NCBI GenBank assembly: GCA_026874595.1
Contig: CM049317.1
Span: 54,289,118-54,353,117 of the forward strand
DNA length: 64,000 nt
Reading direction: 5' to 3'
Source: Sipunculus nudus
Taxonomy: Eukaryota; Annelida; Sipuncula; Golfingiida; Sipunculidae
The notes under the pieces were generated by a model. That model saw only the letters and a program-made list of their open reading frames with translations. It ran no database searches and had not been told where the DNA came from. Each line of letters begins with the position of its first letter. Position 1 is the stretch's first letter. A program made the translations under genes and the position numbers. Of this stretch, positions 33,699 through 47,045 are shown in pieces.

Positions 33699-35023
33699 TG
33701 GAACCCCGCCTTGCGACCACCCCACAATTGCGACCACCCCACAATTACGACCATTTTGCTTGGTCCCGAATTTTTTTTAGTTTATTTATGTTTAAAAATG
33801 ACTCAAAATTACGACCACCCCTGAATTCAGAATTACGACCAGATTTCCTGGCCCCAGCGCTAATGCGACCCCGCTAATGCGACCACCGCCGAGAAGTACT
33901 GAAACAACATTTGTCACGAGTCAATGGCTGCGTCTATAGTCACAGGCGCCTTAACGAAAGATCAAAGCGGGTAACAAGGTTTCTTTACCCGAGTGTTAAT
34001 CTGGTCCCGCATATCTTCCCGACTCTTAAAAATGACTCAAAATTACGACCACCCCTGAATTCAGAATTACGACCAGATTTCCTGGCCCCAGCGCTAATGC
34101 GACCCCGCTAATGCGACCACCGCCGAGAAGTACTGAAAATGTTGACACTCGTTGAGGTGTAGGTTATAAATCAAAGAGGGTAACCATCGGCCTGATTACT
34201 TAATGAGCCGGTCTGACCTGGGGTCAGATGCTAATTGCCCCTCAGTGATCACCTGTATTACAGCTACCTGAAGTGTGGGCTTGCGGGCTTAATATTACAA
34301 CTCATCACATATTGTTCGATCCTCATTAGTAAAAATTAACGACCTAGTTAATCCTAAATGTGTTCATACCTTATTGACACTGGGTATTGAGTAGTCAGTA
34401 AAATGTATAAATAAAGCTTGCATGGGGGAAAATCCCTCACATTAACTTGCCTTTTCTGATAGATCGTTGTCAGTTTATTTCTCTACTGGTTAAGTTTGCA
34501 TTTAAATTGCTTGCTGTTAGGACTCTGAAAGAGCTCTCCTTGAAGGATAAAGTGGCGTTAATCAAGGCGGCAACACCACGCGCAGTTAGTACCAAATGGC
34601 TCAGCAGTTTAGCGTCGGGAAAACTGAATTGCACGCAATATATATTCAAGCGGAAGGATAAATATATGACAGCCATGTATTATGTTCAATGTGCATTCAG
34701 TAGGTTGTAATCGTATTGCCTTAGTGTTATTATTTGTTAATCATCAGTCACTACGTATGTGTACATGTATATTCATTTTTATCATGAATAAATATGTTAA
34801 GCAACGCACACACAAAAAAAATCATTCATAATAAGGGTCATCCACAAAAGGAAAATATTTTGTTATAATTCACATTAAAGATATGCAATAGATAAACTCT
34901 GAAACACATTAAATATGAGCGTGTTATATGCGACCACGGTAAGAGTTTCACAAATACGACCACCCCCAAATTACGACCACTTTGCTCTGTCCCCAGGGTG
35001 GTCGTAATTGTGGGGTTCCACTG
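33696..35023. mobile_element. pogo/Tigger-like DNA element, non-autonomous
   Basis: Termini CAGTGGAACCCC and GGGGTTCCACTG are inverted repeats, with TA on both sides, as in the pogo/Tigger branch of Tc1/mariner. Sub-terminal 'gcgaccaccc' and 'acgaccaccc' motifs recur many times. A ~109-bp segment at 33,803-33,911 is repeated at 34,027-34,135. The interior keeps a piece of a CENP-B/pogo DNA-binding domain (34,520-34,690) but no DDE catalytic domain. Confidence 0.8.
34447..34710 (+). pseudogene. Remnant of a pogo transposase DNA-binding domain
   Basis: The frame contains RTLKELSLKDKVALIKAA and later FKRKDKYMTA. These match the start and end of the CENP-B N-terminal helix-turn-helix (lslkeKv.lI, then il..Kdk). 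It is short, lies inside the pogo-like element and has no catalytic domain after it. Confidence 0.5.
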
Positions 35024-36196
35024 TATATATATTCCTAACCTAACCTAGATCGGCAAAACAATGTACTAATTCTTAAATACACCAGGACAGGAAGAGGATA
35101 TCAATATATACTTCTTTTTATATTATGTTATCTAAAACCATGACATCCGTTTCACCACACGTTCGGTTGCACATATAGCGCAACCTCTTTCATTTACTAA
35201 TGCCGGGTCTCCGGAAATAATTGGCGTGAGCCAGAGTTACATGTAATCGGGGGCTAATTTGCCGATAAATTACACACTACACAGTTTTAAACTTACTATA
35301 ATAAGAAACAAATAATTAATCAAATTTATAAACCGATAATAAATCTACTTCATGATCTCTCAAGATTTTTATATCTGCTTCTATTGCATGAAGAATTTCC
35401 AATTGTTGGATGTTCCCTTAACTCCCCCTGCCATTATTATAATTGTGCGTACACGTACAGAATAATTGATATGATAAATTGATAATGGTTATGTACATTG
35501 TGAAAATAAATCCCTCGCGGAACATTGGCAAATAAAAGCCGCTAATATATAACCTCGCGAATGTGAATCCAAACACCGTATATAAACTAGAAATTATATG
35601 AAGGTTCTTGGCTCACACACTGTTCATAAGAACACGCTTCTCTTTGTCCTTTTTTCATAATTATTGTGAGCTAATGGAACAGGTTAACCGACCTAAGTCC
35701 TTGAATTCGGTTTTTTTCCCACACTGGTATGATTAAGAAAGGTTACTTTAATAGTAGGTCTTTGTGCCCCGGCAAGGAGGATAAGCGTTGTCCCAGTTCT
35801 TGTGTATTTGTTTATGTGTTTGTTCACAATATAACTCATTCAATCATAAACGGTATTGCATGAAATTTTCATTTCACATTTTGGGAATGGTGTGGATTCA
35901 ACAGGTGGATCGGATTCAGTAACGTCACTTATGTACGAATAAAAATAGGAATGCAGATTTCTAGTTTGTCTATGTGAGAATTTTCGTGTCTGCTGTCAAC
36001 ACAATCTGGTGTTTATACCGTAAATAATTCTTATGTTTTAAGTTTCATCAAATAAAGCATGGGTCTCCATTGTTTTCTTACAGACCAAGGCGCCCCTTGC
36101 AGAGGGATTGGTAGTTAGATTAATACTGGCAGGTAACGCTTATATATATGTTTTACACCATTCACTGAAACTTCATCTGCGCTGCAATTGAATAGT
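35024..36196. other. Unit B spacer, no gene seen
   Basis: 35,130-35,760 pairs with unit A 3,820-4,600. 35,770-35,960 is copy 3 of the GT-core dispersed repeat. No coding exon is supported. Confidence 0.45.
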
Positions 36197-37163
36197 TAGA
36201 CTGGTATCCTGCTCTTTTATGGCCTCAGCCAAGCATCGAGACAGGATTACAACGCCATCTTTAGCACTCCCAGTTGCAACTCCTGACTTACCTGTAGACT
36301 GGTTCAAACTCCAGTATGCACGCTGATACCGAATGTCATGGATGTTCATGCGATGCTGGCTGATTATCCGTGAAGATTTCTTATAAATGACTTCCTTTAG
36401 GTATTTCTAGTTTTCAAATATTTAAAAATGTGTTGTTGCACAAAAATTGAATGATGTATGTATAGATAATATAATGTATTGAATTTGATATTCCACTGTA
36501 CGTGGCATTGATTTACTATCAATATCTATAAATCTAATCATTAATGTCAAGTGAAATGTACAGCCAACTTTTGGCAACTTCTTTGAGGAAACGAAATGCT
36601 TATTTTATCATATATAATACATACTGGAGTTGGAACCAGTCTGCCGGGAATACATAAGGGTGCACTCGAAAATTCGAAACTGGTTTCGGTTCCGGAAAAA
36701 CCGGTTCTGTATGGTTTTACCTTGTATTTTTAAGTGGACGGTTTCGGTTTTAATAAAAAATATTTATAACATCGTAAATTATTCATTATTAATTAAATAA
36801 ATTAATGATAAAAATTTTCTCAAACGTTAGAGATCCTTGCCTCGGCAATTTGAGACCAAGTGAGAGCATTATTAATTGTGACTGGCAAATATATATTAAA
36901 TTATGATGACCCGCTCTTGCCCGCCTCCGCCATCTTGCCAGTATAATTATCGAGTGGGCTGTTTTGGCGAAACCGAAACCATCTCCGGAGATGGTTTCAC
37001 AGTTTCGCCAAAACCAGTTTCGGTTTCGCTATTAGTAAGTGAATGGTTTCGCTGAACCGAAACCAGTTTCACACTCTCGAGTTGGGCCTAAGATGGCGTT
37101 GTACGCCCGTCTTTATGATTGGCCTTGATCAGCGGTGCCATAATAGAGCGGGGTACCAGTCTA
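36197..37163. mobile_element. Mutator-like MITE, copy 1 (interrupted)
   Basis: Inverted termini TAGACTGGTATCCTGCTC and (reverse of the right end) TAGACTGGTACCCCGCTC. It is flanked by a perfect 9-bp duplication TTGAATAGT (36188-36196 and 37164-37172). A 9- to 10-bp duplication with long inverted ends points to the Mutator superfamily. Copy 2 (61837-62375) is 539 bp. The extra length here is the nested element at 36658-37088. Confidence 0.8.
36658..37088. mobile_element. PIF/Harbinger-like MITE nested in the Mutator-like MITE
   Basis: 431 bp absent from the other MITE copy. The ends GGGTGCACTCGA and (reversed right end) GGCCCAACTCGA are followed by a shared GAAACTGGTTTCGGTTC. The flanks are TAA on both sides (36655-36657 and 37089-37091), a 3-bp duplication typical of PIF/Harbinger. 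The interior contains several further 'ggtttcgg' inverted motifs and no frame. Confidence 0.75.
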
Positions 37164-40100
37164 TTGAATAGTCCGTTGAATCTCTCCGAGCCGACACCTA
37201 GTCCTTTATACACCCCATGTGGAGTTAGCACCCAAATTAAAATGCGATTTTTAAGTGTATATAAAAGATCAGGAACGTGTGTTTGTTACAAGATATAGAT
37301 AAAACAAATAAATGTTTTTCATAAAAATGTCCATTTTACGATTTTTGACGGTAATTAGACATTAAGTCCAAAGTAGTCTATACTATTTCTTGGAATTTCA
37401 TGTTAACTGTTTATTCTATATATTTCCACATCCGGTGCTGATTTTTTTAGAATTATTATATTGTTTGAAGCTGAGGCTATATGTATATATATAGAAAAGG
37501 ATAGAAATTGGTTAAATCAATGATTGAAAAATAAAAAAGGACAAAGATCGATTATTAATCGGTTATTTTATGTACTTTCTATTCTGCCTTGGAATCTGTT
37601 GTATACTAGTGCCTAGAATATTGACCCCGGTATATACGTTAAAATATTGACTCTTTATGTCCACTCCATTGGGGATGGAAATAAACATTCTTTATTATGA
37701 TAAAGTCTAGTTCATTCTAAGCATTTTGAAAGTAAAAGTGATAATATTTGGTGCCCTCACTATTTCAATTATAATGCAAGTCAAAATAATTGCTTGCTTA
37801 CAAAATCCGCTGTTATGTCTTACTGTGAAACATTTTGGTCCTTCACAAGTTTCTGCTGCCGATGACTGGATATAAGCACTTCTTAGAATGATAGTTCACC
37901 TTGATATAATCAGGACGACAATTTAGGGAATTTGTTGTTGACCTTTTTAAAAAAGAGCAAAAATCGCAGAGTATCGCGGGTTTTATCAAGGTTCAAACCT
38001 GTTATAATCCCCGTCGGGTATTTTTTTGCCCTGTGACGATTCCCTTGCTGCGATGAATGCTCCGCGAGCTAATAAAGGCAGTGGTTAAGTTAAAAATATG
38101 CCACGCGACCACAGCGACATAGAACAATGGAGCTTTATTTTCACCTTCTCATAATACACCATTGGTCTGCTGCATTTTACCCGACGTAAGGCTAGTAGCA
38201 GGCCGAAATACCATTTTTACAATTACCTTAGCGATTAGGTTCTGCGCTTAAGTCACCTGCATGACTTAAGTCCCCTCCTTGCAAAAGACCCCTAATCCAT
38301 AGACATTTTTTTATGTTTCATGTCTTATAGAGACATTCTCTCATGTCAACAGCGGCTTTTAATCCTCTCACATTTTGAGTGATTCAGACAGCAGTCTCAC
38401 ATTTTTATCAAAAGGCAGCTGTTAAAATACAAGTACATTTTTCGGAAACCCTTGCTCTGCAAGATAGGTTACATTGCGTAACCAAGCTCCGAAAAAAGTC
38501 AAGTAAAACATAATAAGTCACAGTTACATGACGAGCATCCATAAGTCAACTGCTGTGGTCAAGTGGTTTAAACTCAACGTAGCAGACATGCTGACTTATT
38601 GTTAAAACATGTCCTGATTAACCCCAGTCTACAGGAATACCGTTTCACTATATAACCTTTAAATTGGGATTAAGGGATGATAATATTGCAGTGAAAATAA
38701 AGTGGAATCTGTCTCAAAGACCACCTGTCTAATATTACAAAAGTCTGTTAAGACCACCTGTGATTTGATCTATCCATGAACTCTATGTGACCTTAATTGT
38801 ATATTCATTTAATAAATAATCATAAGCATCGGACTAACGAGCAACCGAGCACGTGACCGTAAACATTGTAAAGCGTCAACCATCCGACAAAAACAAAATT
38901 TGCATTATTTGACAGAACTCTGTCAAACAGAACACGTGTAGTCAGACTGTCTGTACCAGTAACCATGTCCATTCCTCCGACTACCAAGTAATAATTATGC
39001 CTTACCTGCCACGTAATTCGTATTTGACAAATAGTCCAAAATATTGCAAGACAGTTCACAATGACAGCGATATATAAAACAATGGAGGACAGTCATATCA
39101 GTTGATGACGTCAGTCAATACGACATCATGCGTCATCGACCTTTGTGTAGGAGCGTTTTGGGGGCTTATTATAATAATCAAGTTTAAAGGGCAGTGCGGA
39201 GCATTTTGGCTGTGGTGGATAGGTCAATTAAGGACACTTTTGATCAGTTCCATTGGTGGTCCGTTTACACAGGTTTTGTCTTCATCCAACTATATTACCT
39301 AGACCATTCGACTCAACTAGCGACACCTGTCTGCGATGCGTGACACTGAGCATTTGTGTATTGCTCTCCGACAAAAAAAGAAATATGATAATATTTAGTC
39401 ATTCATCCAGTTATGACTTCTGATTTCTGAGTGTGAGTTTATTCTGGTAATCTGTGACTTGTACCTGAAGCAACTTAACAAAAACCTGCCCTGTTGGCTC
39501 ATTTTTGGTATAAGGGGGGGGGGGGGGGGGCATCCTTATACCTGTCGGTGGGAGGAGGTGGTGCCCCCTACCATGGTGCTGATTTTTTTTTATGTTGGCA
39601 TTCAAACAATCTTCAGAAACATATCACGTCAAATTTCCTAGTTATAGGCTTTCAGTTGACAGCGACGCAAATATATTGATAAATTCATTGGCAGGGAATT
39701 CCATCACCACACATTAAAGAGCAGTCACCCCTCTGTTAATCAAATGGTGGTCCTAACTTCAAACAAGTATATTTCATTATAAAGTGCACAGAAAAGAATA
39801 AATTGTAACTAGAAAAAAAATACACTGCAGGAAAAACACATATAATATAGGAACTTAATTTTTCATATAAGCACGATTTATGATTAGCTTTAACTCAGCA
39901 TGGGAAAAAAACTTCATTTGATGAGTATTATTCAATTCTCAACGCATATAAATACCTTGTCACTTTTATATTTTCACCTCTTGTTATCGCATATATATGA
40001 CAGCAGCTACACCTAATAGAACGCTGTGATATGCATGGTGCTGCAGCAAGCAATTCAGGAACTTTATACCTTAGTCTTTACTCAAAATGTGCAATTTCAT

Positions 40101-42379
40101 GAGTTACATGTGGACAGGGTATGTTTCATGTTTCCAGAAAAAAACAATGTTTGCATAAACTGTGACTTTTTTAATAATTAAAATATCTTAAAAGTTTAAA
40201 ACATGCTTCAATTGAAGGCTACATCAATTTCATTTTAGAAGTAATGATTATGTTTCTGCACTTTGCGAGGTTTTATCTATGAACTTAAGATTATTTGTTT
40301 TCCATAAAGTATCTGAATAAATTTCATTAATTATAATTATATCAGTAATTAACTTAAAATGATTTTTTCACTGAATACAACAAATGTCTGTGGGTAGGGG
40401 ATCATAAACGGTTAATAACATTACAGGCATATAGTTTTGAACTCTAAATTGTAACACTGATACCTGATACGTATACTGAACGTGTGGCATAAGAGCCAAG
40501 GGGATTCATCCTACCTTTCATAAATTATAGATTTATATTTGAAATGCAATCTTAAAGATTAAATAACTCGTGCATAGGTCTTGGTGAAAGATTATTATTA
40601 TTCACATAACATATAGGAGTATGCAGGTCATATTAACATTAAATTCTGTAACCAGTGGTTAATCAAAAGACAGAAATTTAGGTAGTACTCAATATATTCA
40701 CGATAGATCAAACGTTTGCATTTTAACGAGACAGTTGTAAGTGTATGGGAAATCAAGGGAGAGTGGAGATTCAAGAGTGGAGATTCTTTATATATTTCAA
40801 GGAAAGCGCAACAAAATTCCTCATAATACTTTCCGCACAATGTATAAATAGACACCAAACCACAAGGGGCCATTGGACTTCTGGCAGGGATTTTTTCCTG
40901 GTAAGTGCCCATAGGGATATCTGTAAATGTAGACCGTCCTGATATACATGCATTTGCAGGACTGGTCAGATTATCGATGGCGTTCTGACATTGCAAGACC
41001 GCTGAATTATAAAGAATAACAACAGATCTGTATTTCATCTTGCGTAGCTTGCCTCTATAGAGATCGTTTGACAAATCATTTGGTTGATCCAACGGCCCAT
41101 GCAGTTTAAAATTCCTGAAATAATTGAAATGGAACACAAAGCCAAAAGCTTTCAGAAATTTCTCACCAATCTGGAAAAAAAAACAAATTTGTATATATTT
41201 TGGAGGAACTCCTCATGCCGTTTCATTATACTAATTCCCCGAAATGCCATCCCCAAAATGTACCGCCCGGAGTATTCACGAATATGAAGTCATATAAGCT
41301 CCATAGAACATAGGGATTTGGACCGAATAAGTGAATGAAAACATGGGATGTCGAGTATCCTTCATATATTAAGAACAGCCTACATGCCGGAGGTCTGCGC
41401 TACTGCTCTCGTACACCTCTTACAGGCAACGGTTGCTTTAAGTAAAGCTTGTTCAAAGGTACAGCTTTTACCGTAAGTCAAAGTCGATTCGTAGAGGGCG
41501 CTTTGGTACGTGTCATATTAGAAGAACTGTTTTAATCAAAGGTGTACTTTTCCCATCTGCCGCCAGGGGCGGTCGTAGAAATAGCTCCTCGTACAAAACT
41601 TATGGAACATATGGAATCACATAACGTCAAACTTCCTTGTTATATGCTTTTAACTGAAAACAATACATTATATCGATGAATTTATTAACGGAATGTTTTC
41701 GCCACACAAAGAGAAGTCACCTCTTTGCTAATGTATATCAATAGATCCCTCTGACTACAAACAATTATACAAATGTATTTTTTTAGGAAGTGCACACAAA
41801 AGAATATATTGTAACTTGAAAAAGATTAAACTGCAGGATACACATCAATGTTGTAACTTGATATTTAATGTAAACATGATTTATGATAAGCTTAAACTCA
41901 ATATAATAAAACTTCATATGGTGAGGGATATTCAGTTCTCACAGCATATAGATACTTGGTAACATTCCACCTTTTTATCGCATTTAAGCAGCTACACATA
42001 ATATAGCTCTGCGATATGCATGGAGCTGCAGCAACAAATCCACTCACAGAGAGTGGAGGTCATTTCATGAGCTAATTGTGTGCAGAGCATGTTAACATTT
42101 TCAGTAAAATCAAATGTTTGGATAACCTGTAATGTGTTTGTTTAATTACAGTTTCCTCAAACTTGATCGATCTTCGTGCGCCCATTGGTGTTTGGAAGCT
42201 TAACCGAAATAATTTTGCTGCTACCATATATGGCATTAGTGTGCTGTGAGTCGTCATGTGAATGACTCTCTCATTTAAACAATGAATAGTCGGAAACATC
42301 AGTGGCTTACGTTGAGTTGGGACTAGATCCGTGTACAGCAAGTAAGGGAGGCTCCTGTATCTAATACACGGAGATGGTC
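37164..42379 (+). other. Upstream region of gene 2
   Basis: Collinear with the gene 1 upstream region (see 18961-21763). It also contains a local direct duplication: 39,610-40,150 matches 41,610-42,110 ('agtgcacaaa(a)gaat', 'tatgcatgg(t/a)gctgcagca', 'catttcatgagttacatgtg'). A G run lies at 39,516-39,531. The last ~160 bp before the start are conserved with gene 1 and are the likely promoter. Confidence 0.55.
40628..41137 (-). CDS. Unrecognised 169-residue frame
   Basis: A fairly long frame for such AT-rich DNA, located between the two halves of the local upstream duplication. It has no motif I recognise and no similar frame in unit A. It may be chance or part of an old mobile element. Confidence 0.15.
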   Translation of the reverse strand: MFHFNYFRNFKLHGPLDQPNDLSNDLYRGKLRKMKYRSVVILYNSAVLQCQNAIDNLTSPANACISGRSTFTDIPMGTYQEKIPARSPMAPCGLVSIYTLCGKYYEEFCCAFLEIYKESPLLNLHSPLISHTLTTVSLKCKRLIYREYIEYYLNFCLLINHWLQNLMLI

Positions 42380-42446
42380 ATGATAAATCTACAGATTGTC
42401 TTAATTCCCATATTGAGTTTCCAAGGACAGGTCTGTTCATGGACAC
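42380..42446 (+). CDS. Gene 2, exon 1: signal peptide
   Basis: ATG at 42380 gives MINLQIVLIPIL, then SFQGQVCSWT plus one base, and the donor C|GTAAGT is phase 1. It aligns residue for residue with gene 1 exon 1. An in-frame ATG two codons upstream (42374) is not shared with gene 1, so the conserved start is preferred. Confidence 0.72.
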
Positions 42447-42585
42447 GTAAGTTATTCTTTTTTTTTTTTGCATTTTCTTAATTTAAATAATATAAACTAT
42501 ATTAACTTGTAACATTATGTCCATAAAAGTCTGAGTTTTGGACGAACCCTAGGTTTATAAGTGATGAAGGAGTCACATTGCACAT

Positions 42586-42636
<51 letters not shown>

Positions 42637-44625
42637 GCGTTATACCAAGTTATGGCTCTGTATAGTATAGGGTCTCATATATGCATGTTAGGAGGCTACA
42701 GTATGAAACACGCGTATTATATTTACATCATCTTCACACTTCCCGAGTCAGAACTCTCTACAGGGTACATTTTAAAGTAGTTCAGTTGACCCTTATTTGT
42801 GCGGTTGTAAATGGATAGTGTGCAGTTACAATTTTAAATTTGTGCAGTTCTAAAGTTCGTGTCCTGTTCCAGTAGCGACAGTACAGGATGGGTAGGGGTT
42901 TATATATCTCCCCCCCCCCCCTCACTTTTTAGCAAGTGTGGATGGTCATAGCAATATCCCCCGATATACAGAAAATGTTACTTGTATATTGGAAATGAAA
43001 TATTATATATTAATCAATAGAATTATATGCGTTCGTTCCATTTCTGAGTGTATAATAAAATATTATATATCTGAATATGGTTTAGAATTAACATACACTT
43101 AATCCCTCCGTGCCGTGTCACTTGAGTTGGAGGCTTCTTCAACCAGGTTGTTAGAACAGTCATGTTGTCATCAGAGGTCATAGCAAGTGATATCTCAGCA
43201 GCTAAAATCCCCTCCGAATAATAGTGATTTTCAGAAACAACTATAAAAAATGTAGCATTAAAGACCTTTGGAGCCCCCTTGGTTTGACTTTAAAGTATGA
43301 CGGAGCTGAGAGCCAGCCGCGATAGTTGTCAGCTCTGTTTGATGTTCACACATAGAGGCCTGCATCTAGTTGGTAATTACAGTTGTTATTGAACAATTCT
43401 ACAACTTCCTGGATGTCAAACGACATCTTTGGTGCAGTACCACTGCTTCATGATATGTGATTATACCTGGTTAATTGCGAATTTTTTTTTTTTTTTTTTT
43501 TTTTTTGGGGGGGGGGGGGGTTACATTACTCTGTCGCCCGTAGAATGAACGCGGTCACCCGGAGCTTGTTAGGTGGGAGATAGGTTCGCTACAAACCTGT
43601 CTTTTATATAAAACTTTAATAGTTTGATACAAAATGAATTACCTACACATACTGATTGAAAATGCGAAATGCGCTATCGCTGTGAAATGATTAAAAGCGC
43701 GAAAATTCAGACACGCCAATTTAACCACTGTATTTGATCAAACTCACTTATATTGCATTGTCATCGTCAATTGTTTCATTATGAGTTTTGGCGCTGAAGC
43801 TATTCCTGAGATATTTGATAATAGAAATTAAGTCTGAACGATGTATTAAAACACATTCAATTTTCATATTTTGGTTTTGACTAAATTTGAATGTTTCCAT
43901 AAGGATGTCATTTTCAAAATTGTTCCATTAAATTTATACTCATTTGGTTCCCCTTCCTCTATAAATATATCCATTAGAATATGAAACCTAAACTATAAGT
44001 CTTTTCTGGTTTAGCAACAGAAAAAAATTTAAAATCAATTCTGCTTGCACCTGTAGGTCAACGTAGGTGACGCCACCTATGGCTCAATATCACAAACCAG
44101 TCGAATAATCCATATCAATATGATGATATGATGGCAATATAGCAATATAATGGTGATGACATATACCTGATGATACCTGGTATATACAGTGACGCAAGGG
44201 TGAACATCATGTGTTTGATTGGTTAAATTAATGACCCTGGACATTTCCTATGTTCAATGTGTAGAATACACTTTTTATCAAATGGAAGTACAACTATTTT
44301 GAATATGGTGGTCATTATGGCTAAAAAATACCAGAATTCTGTGGGTCATAATTCCCAGAAACCATGTATTGGTTGGCCCTCTATGTCAAATGTAAAGGTA
44401 TTCATGGAAACCACAGAAAAGGTTGAGTCTAGTGGCTGCCGGACTAGAAAGATTTACTGTCAATTAAGCTGTTTAATTCATTCTCTCATTCTCTCTTTAT
44501 TGTCTCCCGTCTTGATTTTGTGTTTTGAGTTATTGGAACACATCAGGAACACGTTTACAAATCTACATATGATATTTAACCTCACTCTGTGCTACTAATA
44601 CAACCTGCTCCCAAGATGGTATTAA

Positions 44626-44690
44626 CAACTAGTGCTAGAAATAGAGACTCCTGAGTCAAATACAAAATAAACTTTGAAAAATCAGCTGAA
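44626..44690 (+). promoter_or_regulatory. Fragment of a gene-0-type promoter or 5' UTR
   Basis: 24 bases at 44635-44658 are identical to the complement of 2263-2286, just upstream of the gene 0 start, and similarity continues for a few bases. It stops where the LINE tail begins. The signal exon that should follow is missing. So a second, gene-0-like first exon once lay inside what is now gene 2 intron 1. Confidence 0.5.
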
Positions 44691-45851
44691 ATACCGTATA
44701 AATAAGATAAGATACGATTAGATAAGATAAGATAAGATATAGTTTATTGCTATATATACGTTATAAAATCATCACATACAATAGTATTTGGCTTGACTGG
44801 CTTGCTTAAACAAACACATTAAACAAGAAATAATTAAATAAAATTGTGTATAAAAAAAGATGTATGACTACGAATGTTTGACTAGATTATTGTGCTGCAA
44901 GTGATATATTTAATTCCCGAACGGCTGACGCGTAAGTGCTAGTTTGAGTTCTTTTGGGATTGCCTGATAGCGACCTATAGCGAGCCCCCGATTTCATTTT
45001 TTTAAACAAATAGTGCGCCGGATGACTATAGTCTTCTATACTTTCGTTTGCTTTCTTCAACAATCGTGTTTGAAATAAGGAGTCAACTGTGGGTAAAGGA
45101 ACCCCAATGATCCTGTCAGCTGTTCAAAATACCCTCGAAAGACGGTTCCTTTCCTCGACCGTGAAACTGCCTCCCCATACAGTGACTGACAACGTCAGGA
45201 CTCCCTGAATTACCGACCGATAAAACTTTAATAAAATCGGTTGACTGAGCCCGAAATCTTTTAGGTTCCTTAGAAAGAATAAACGTTGTTGTGCCTTCTT
45301 TACGCAGTAATTAACATTTTCGGCCCATTTCAAATCAGAAGAAATAAAAATTCCTAAAAATTTAAAACAGTCAACGATTTCAACCTTGGAGCCTTCAATT
45401 ACTAAAGGTAATATTTCAGTTTTCTTCCGTCTAAAATCAATTATCAGCTCCTTGGTTTTCTTTACATTTAACTCCAGATTGTTTTCAGAGCACCGTGAAA
45501 TTTAAGTTTTAATTTCATTGCGGTAAACTTTCGTAAATTCTCCGGATGAGCCCAGAAACTGTTGTGTCATCTGCAAATTTACAATGAGGTAATCATCAGA
45601 AGTAGAGACACAGTCATAGGTGAATAGTGAGTACAATTTTGGGGAAAGCACACAACCTTGGGGTGCTCCAATGTTTAAGACCAATTGTTCGGAAATAGTG
45701 TTACCAATCTTAACCACTTGAGGCCTATTTGTTAAAAATTCTAAGATCCAGTTACACATGTTAATATTACGACCCAGTTTTGATAGTTTTCCGATTAATT
45801 TACGGGGAAGGATAGTGTTAAAGGCTGAGCTGAAATCAATGAATAAAACCC

Positions 45852-46394
45852 TTACATCCTCGTAAGTCGAGATGTTTTAAAATACGGTAGTGTGAATGAT
45901 ACAGCTTCATCTGTTGAGCGGTTACTACGATAAGCGAACTGAAAAGGATAAACAGTTTCTGAAATACAGCATTTGAGATAATTTAACACCATTCGCTCAA
46001 AACTCTTGGCAATTACAGAAGTTAATGCAACAGAACGATAGTCATTCAAACATGATGCATGAGATTTTTTCGGGACAGGAATAATCACTGATCGTTTGAA
46101 GAGCTCTGGCACTGAACACGATCGCAAGGACCAGTTAAAAAGAAGAGTGAGAACACCAGATATTTCATCGGCGCAAGTTCTTAACAGTCGCGGCGTGATA
46201 CCATCAGGACCAGCCGCCTTGCGTATGTTTAAGCAGGCAAGAATTATCTTGGTATCTAAAGTTTCTATAACAAATGGAGGCGGACCGTCACATGATGTTT
46301 TTTCAGAAAGGGTTTCAGGCCGATCAAAGCGAGCATAAAATTTGTTAAATTCATCACGAAGATTCGGATCGTCTGAGATAGGGTTAGTACTCAC
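45852..46394 (-). pseudogene. LINE reverse transcriptase fragment
   Basis: The best preserved part of the LINE, about 180 codons without a stop. It covers the RT finger and palm start (AAGPDGI, NDYRSVALTS, PFQFAYRSNRSTDEAV). The frame is lost before the catalytic YADD box, which lies in the next segment in shifted form. Confidence 0.8.
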
Positions 46395-46736
46395 TTTACT
46401 TTTGTACGGTACAGTTGCCTTTATGCGCTGCCACAGCTGCCTGGAATCATCCGTTGTCCGTAGATCAGATTCCAGCTATTCCGTTTATTTGATTTTAGCG
46501 AATTTGATGGCACGTCAAACTTCATATTTAGCTTTTTTAAATTTGTTTGAGTCACCACTTTGATATGCCATGTCTCTGTCAATCAATTTATATCTGATTG
46601 AACGGTTGAACCATGGTTTTTATTCGGGTATTCTATAACATTTTGATGCGGTATGCATTGCGCCTGACAGAATCTTGGGTAATCAACAACCACCTCTGTG
46701 CTCTTGTTTAAATCATCGTTCAACAACACAGACCAA

Positions 46737-47045
46737 TCAGTAGCAAGCGTAGCAGCCTTGAAGGGATTGAATGGTTGTTTCGCTCCATTGTGGAACGGAC
46801 TTAATAATGGGCTTTCCGCGCTTTAGTTGAACCATGTTGTTATCTGAGTCCCCGAGCGGGGCGCATCGTAGAGACTTGTACGCGTCTTTAATCGTGGTGT
46901 AACAATGATCCAAAACCTTGCCATATCGTGTTGTACATTTAACATGTTGATAATATTTCGGTAGGCATTTTTTCAAATTAGTATGGTTGAAGTCTCCAGC
47001 TATAATGTTAATAACCCCTGGGGTTTTATTTTCGTTTTCAGTCAT
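46737..47045 (-). pseudogene. LINE endonuclease fragment
   Basis: Contains AGDFNHTNLKKCLPKYYQHV, then GKVLDHCYT and LGDSDNNMV. This is the C-terminal half of an APE-type endonuclease (GDFN, LDH and SDH-like boxes). The N-terminal part is missing. Confidence 0.75.

Noticed and set aside
44257-44598. 113-residue frame upstream of the LINE
   Set aside because: No motif, no counterpart in the paralogous regions, no splice context.
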